The position numbers and the translations under genes are program-made. Below are positions 62,601 through 64,000 of a stretch of DNA of 64,000 bases, in pieces. Position 1 is the first letter of the stretch. Each line of letters opens with the position of its first letter. The notes under the pieces are model-generated. The model was not told where the DNA came from and searched no databases. It saw nothing but the letters and a program-made list of their open reading frames with translations. This stretch comes from Maylandia zebra (taxonomy: Eukaryota > Chordata > Actinopteri > Cichliformes > Cichlidae), in contig NC_135176.1 of the NCBI RefSeq assembly GCF_041146795.1, forward strand, positions 24,487,286 through 24,551,285, in the 5' to 3' direction.

Positions 62601-64000
62601 AGGTCCTAGGAGTTCCAAACTACGCTGCTGTGCCTGATAATCTGGTAGGATTTCTTACTTTGGGTCAACTGCTCTATCTCTGTAACAAGACTTCTCAAAA
62701 CATGCAGCCCAGCTACATTTCCATATGTTGACGCCTTCCCCTACTTGCTGATAACAAAAACTGTTGCTGTCCTCTCACAGTATTTGCTTCCGGAACTGGA
62801 CACTGCAGAGTCTCAGAGAACCAGAGCTTTCATTGGTTGGCTGAGAGATCAGAGGCCATTTTTCCCCTCCCTGCATATCATCAGGTGGGGCCTCACTGGG
62901 TATTAGAAAAGAATGAATTAAGTTGCAAAAGTAAAAAGTGTGCTCCCTGGTGGTCTAGCTAAGAACTGTTATAAACTACCGATACTTTTTGTAGTGCTGT
63001 CAGTTTTTCCCACACTCTTCCACAGGTAAAAGATCAAGATCAGTTTATAGCTTTATCTATATAACAGCTAAAATTTCACTATAGTAACTGTTTTTTATAG
63101 GGTGATGTGTTGACTTAATGTTTTCTCAGGGCATATAAGACTGTTTCAGACTTGATCTTTCAGAACCCAGCAAAACAAAAGGGTCTAAAAAATACAAGCC
63201 ACCCTGTGCCTTTAGGATTATAGCACTTTAACGCTTATGATACTAACTATAATGTAATGTATAAATCAAGTAAGGCAAGTGGCTTATGAGGGACTGTATT
63301 TCCTGTTGAGGCTGATAAGTAAAGACAAAAACTGTAGATGATCTCTTAAACCAATAGACCTTTTTGCTATCTGTGTAACAAGCAAAGAGGATTACAAAGC
63401 AGCATCGAAAACCACCTTACAGTAGCTTTGGTGGGCATGGAGTTGCTACCTCTAGTTTGCAGGGCAGATATTGACTACTCACTGAGCAGTTAAGAAACTG
63501 AAAAGTGTGGTGCAGACCGCAAACAGAGACCGTTCCCCTCCAGTGTAAAAGTTGCTACTTTTGAAACGTGTTGGTTGTACTGCTGAAGCACAGCTTTTAC
63601 TTTGAAAGCCCATGGTCTATGTTTCTGGTTTGCGTCACACTTTTTTAACTGGTCAGTAAAAATCAATTTTTCTTTCACGACTATTGATGGGAAAGTCCCA
63701 GACGGTCGTCAACAGGCCTCCTAACCCTCCTTTATAGTACAGACTTCATGTTAACAAAATAGTAAAATATAGGCTTTGCAACTGTGCTATGTTGAAGGAA
63801 ATGCTCTGAAAAACTTTAGCATCTCCTCTTCTTCCCTGTTAAAATGAATGAAAGTATTTTAAATTGCACATCTTTAGTACCTGAATATGTAGGAGCAATC
63901 CCAACTCACGTCTTCTCATTGTGTTCTTATTTCCCACCCATTATCATGTGACTCAGGGACGAGAGCCAGCTGAAAGCCAGCTTTATGCAAAACATGATCG
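32608..64000 (+). CDS. sec24a: SEC24A, COPII cargo-adaptor subunit (23 exons seen, 3' end cut by window)
   Basis: Seen: exons at 32608-32668, 35543-36166, 49688-49873, 50683-50745, 51327-51490, 52846-53033, 53273-53375, 54923-55049, 55219-55328, 55671-55783, 56601-56719, 57050-57105, 57317-57523, 57982-58105, 58427-58585, 59112-59285, 59528-59638, 61172-61347, 61597-61734, 61901-62005, 62552-62644, 62781-62884 and 63957-64000 join in frame with AG/GT borders and consistent phases: 3349 coding bases, about 1116 residues. Order: Pro-rich N-terminus (1 to about 415), C4 zinc finger (Cys476, 479, 497, 500), trunk, beta-sandwich, helical domain, gelsolin-like domain. Known: Sec24 pairs with Sec23 in the inner COPII coat and binds ER-export signals of cargo and SNAREs. 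From the zinc finger onward it reads close to vertebrate SEC24A, with SEC24B second choice; SEC24C/D are much more diverged. Synteny with sar1b favours sec24a. By family comparison about 23 residues are missing beyond the window. Confidence 0.95.
35543..36166 (+). CDS. sec24a: sec24a exon 2: long Pro/Ser/Gly-rich N-terminal exon
   Basis: This 624-base exon encodes about 208 residues of low-complexity Pro, Ser, Gly, Tyr and Gln sequence, the disordered N-terminal arm typical of vertebrate Sec24. Such arms vary in sequence and are thought to contact other coat and ER-exit-site proteins. Both ends are phase 1, so the exon could be skipped without a frame change. The open frame runs through the GTAAGT donor for about 100 bases into intron 2, but homology supports the splice at 36166. 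Confidence 0.9.
37086..37581 (-). repeat. Left LTR (3' LTR of the minus-oriented element)
   Basis: 496 bases, differing from its partner by few substitutions. It lacks a 71-base segment that the other LTR has. The adjacent polypurine tract is at 37582-37592 (minus). Confidence 0.9.
38141..39034. mobile_element. piggyBac-type non-autonomous element
   Basis: TTAA target duplications (38137-38140, 39035-39038) flank ends beginning CCCTTTA on each side, the hallmark of piggyBac. At 894 bases with no transposase frame it is non-autonomous. It is inserted in the interior of the LTR element. Confidence 0.8.
40263..41291. mobile_element. hAT-type element inside the LTR element
   Basis: Ends CAGAGATGGGCAGTAACGCG and CAGTGTTGGTCAAGTTACT (complement) carry repeated TAACGCGTTACT/AAGTAACT motifs. 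They are flanked by a perfect 8-base duplication ATCCTGAC (40255-40262, 41292-41299). No transposase is encoded. Confidence 0.88.
42073..43051. mobile_element. hAT-type element (TTAGTTTT-rich) inside the LTR element
   Basis: A perfect 8-base duplication CTCTGCAC (42065-42072, 43052-43059) flanks imperfect inverted ends CAGGGTTTTAATAG and CAAGGCTATTATTAT (complement). The subterminal DNA consists of TTAGTTTT/TTTCGTTA repeats. No transposase frame. Confidence 0.8.
44226..44792 (-). repeat. Right LTR (5' LTR of the minus-oriented element)
   Basis: 567 bases, with the primer-binding site immediately inside at about 44210-44222 (minus). The extra 71 bases relative to the left LTR lie at about 44611-44681 between two AATGCA repeats. 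Confidence 0.9.
45042..45677. mobile_element. hAT-type element inserted in the Tc1 element
   Basis: A perfect 8-base duplication ATGTCACA (45034-45041, 45678-45685) flanks ends TAGAGGTGGGAATCACC and TAGGGCTGGGGGAAAA (complement). CGATA-rich subterminal DNA links it to the elements at 23290 and 28204. 636 bases, non-coding. Confidence 0.85.
46064..46324 (-). pseudogene. Tc1 transposase N-terminal fragment
   Basis: An 86-codon frame with the Tc1 DNA-binding signature (start MPRSE, YKWRKLGRLVKL, RPTKI). In intact Tc1 transposases this paired helix-turn-helix binds the inverted repeats. Downstream core blocks are frameshifted and stop-ridden, so the gene is dead. Confidence 0.8.
46668..49687. 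other. Right part of sec24a intron 2
   Basis: Apart from the ATT microsatellite and T-rich tracts (about 47739-47761 and 48025-48060) I see no feature. A 142-codon minus-strand frame at 49410-48982 has no recognisable domain and is treated as chance. Confidence 0.6.
47659..47698 (+). repeat. (ATT)n microsatellite
   Basis: About 13 uninterrupted ATT units in sec24a intron 2, right of the transposon stack. Confidence 0.95.
49688..53033 (+). CDS. sec24a: sec24a exons 3-6: rest of the Pro-rich arm and entry to the conserved core
   Basis: Exons 49688-49873, 50683-50745, 51327-51490 and 52846-53033 encode residues about 229-428. The first two are short, both-ends-phase-1 exons rich in Pro, Thr and Asn. 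The third has LPPGYQNT, a landmark also found in human SEC24A. The fourth ends with the conserved block LRVVNLLQERN...LNCSPE that leads into the folded core. Intron 5 contains an L2-like LINE remnant (about 51540-52520). Confidence 0.9.
51540..52520 (-). mobile_element. L2-like LINE 3' part with reverse-transcriptase C-terminus
   Basis: A 201-codon minus-strand frame (52514-51909) contains VERVSSFKFLGVTVTEDLSW, RKAQQRLYYLRRLRSAHIPR and the tail LLPSGRRYRSIQARTSR, the thumb and C-terminus of an L2-type LINE polymerase. A 3' region of about 370 bases follows, ending at the left in TTTATTTATTGTCATTGTC. The copy is 5'-truncated and lies in sec24a intron 5. The surviving frame is open. Confidence 0.85.
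53273..55328 (+). CDS. sec24a: sec24a exons 7-9: zinc-finger region
   Basis: Exons 53273-53375, 54923-55049 and 55219-55328 encode residues about 429-542. Exon 8 carries the structural zinc site CxxC-17-CxxC (Cys476, 479, 497, 500), starting QLPVVTSSTIVRC and ending CNLCYRVND. All four cysteines are intact. Exon 9 gives EEFMYNPVSRSYGEPHKRPE and the start of the trunk, ending at Met542 before a GTAGGT donor. In the COPII structure this region packs against Sec23. Confidence 0.95.
55671..58105 (+). CDS. sec24a: sec24a exons 10-14: trunk (vWA-like) domain
   Basis: Exons 55671-55783, 56601-56719, 57050-57105, 57317-57523 and 57982-58105 encode residues about 543-748. Landmarks are VYLFVLDVSHNAVETGYL, GFITFDSTIHFYNLQ, the SQPQMLIVSDIED block, NLNESKELVQDLL, and SPTGGRMSVFQTQLP. 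This is the Sec24 trunk, which dimerises with Sec23 and forms part of the cargo-binding face. The blocks are unbroken and in the usual order. Confidence 0.95.
58427..59638 (+). CDS. sec24a: sec24a exons 15-17: beta-sandwich domain
   Basis: Exons 58427-58585, 59112-59285 and 59528-59638 encode residues about 749-896. They give GCISRYSAGSVYYYPSYHHQ, the conserved RKIGFEAVMRIRCTKG, SIHTFHGNFFVRSTDLLSLP and GERRIRVHTLCLPVV. Exon 15 ends at an unusual GTCTGT donor; exon 16 begins with nearly the same seven bases. The next intron (59639-61171, 1.5 kb) holds nothing I recognise. Confidence 0.93.
61172..61734 (+). CDS. sec24a: sec24a exons 18-19: helical domain
   Basis: Exons 61172-61347 and 61597-61734 encode residues about 897-1001, including AVDRSVTASLSDARDAM, QQPGLLVPACLRLFPLYILA and the segment ending HPALYRVDDLTDE. 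This all-helical part follows the beta-sandwich in Sec24 and supports the gelsolin-like module. Both exon borders are canonical. Confidence 0.93.
61901..64000 (+). CDS. sec24a: sec24a exons 20-23: gelsolin-like C-terminal domain (partial)
   Basis: Exons 61901-62005, 62552-62644, 62781-62884 and 63957-64000 encode residues from about 1002 on: QLSVEKLSREGAFLMDAG, VIYLWIGRNC, LPELDTAESQRTRAFIGWL, RDESQLKASFMQNMI. This is the SEC24A/B type of gelsolin domain. The window ends inside exon 23; family members end about 23 residues later with an EDRTES...LLHxQQQVNK tail. The last intron (62885-63956) has no other recognisable feature. Confidence 0.93.

Noticed and set aside
32608..64000. SEC24B, C or D as alternative identity
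   Set aside because: C and D have a clearly different core. B is close, but motif agreement (for example in the gelsolin domain) and the sar1b neighbour favour A.
1..64000. CRISPR arrays, operons, bacterial promoters or terminators
   Set aside because: None found. The window is vertebrate nuclear DNA, and regular spaced repeats are absent.

Overview
This window is nuclear DNA of a teleost fish. The genes have many introns with GT-AG boundaries, the two recognisable proteins are vertebrate COPII components, and the repeats are typical of ray-finned fish (hAT, Tc1, PIF/Harbinger and piggyBac-like DNA transposons, a tRNA-derived SINE, L1/L2-like LINE pieces, a retrovirus-like LTR element). A percomorph such as a cichlid is plausible, but the sequence alone does not prove it.

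Layout: (1) 1-16,150 has no supported host gene. It holds a 5'-truncated poly-A retrotransposon (1132-2441), LINE fragments (about 3930-4140 and 4360-4800), a PIF/Harbinger element carrying an intact four-exon MADF-BESS gene (5012-7212) and a dead Tc1 transposase (about 8110-8580). (2) 16,150-30,500, minus strand: a complete sar1 GTPase gene, sar1b by neighbourhood, 198 codons in six coding exons plus a likely non-coding first exon. Its introns contain a hAT inserted in a hAT, a small hAT, LINE pieces and a SINE tail. (3) About 30,500-32,500: the shared upstream region between two divergent genes. (4) 32,608-64,000, plus strand: sec24a, with 22 complete coding exons and the start of the 23rd. 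About 1116 codons are visible; by comparison with the family, roughly 23 residues plus the stop lie beyond the window.

Function: Sar1-GTP starts COPII coat assembly on the ER membrane by recruiting Sec23/Sec24, and Sec24 is the cargo-binding subunit. The two genes lie head to head about 2 kb apart, matching the human SAR1B-SEC24A neighbourhood on 5q31.1. This supports the paralogue calls and suggests shared regulation.

The most striking structure is in sec24a intron 2 (36,167-49,687). About 10 kb of it is one nested stack: a Tc1 element holds a SINE and a hAT; the SINE is split by a 7.7-kb LTR element with a tRNA-Pro-like primer site; and the LTR element holds a piggyBac-like element and two hATs. 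Target-site duplications at most levels give the order of insertion. I found no prokaryotic feature, CRISPR array, or convincing new biological system.
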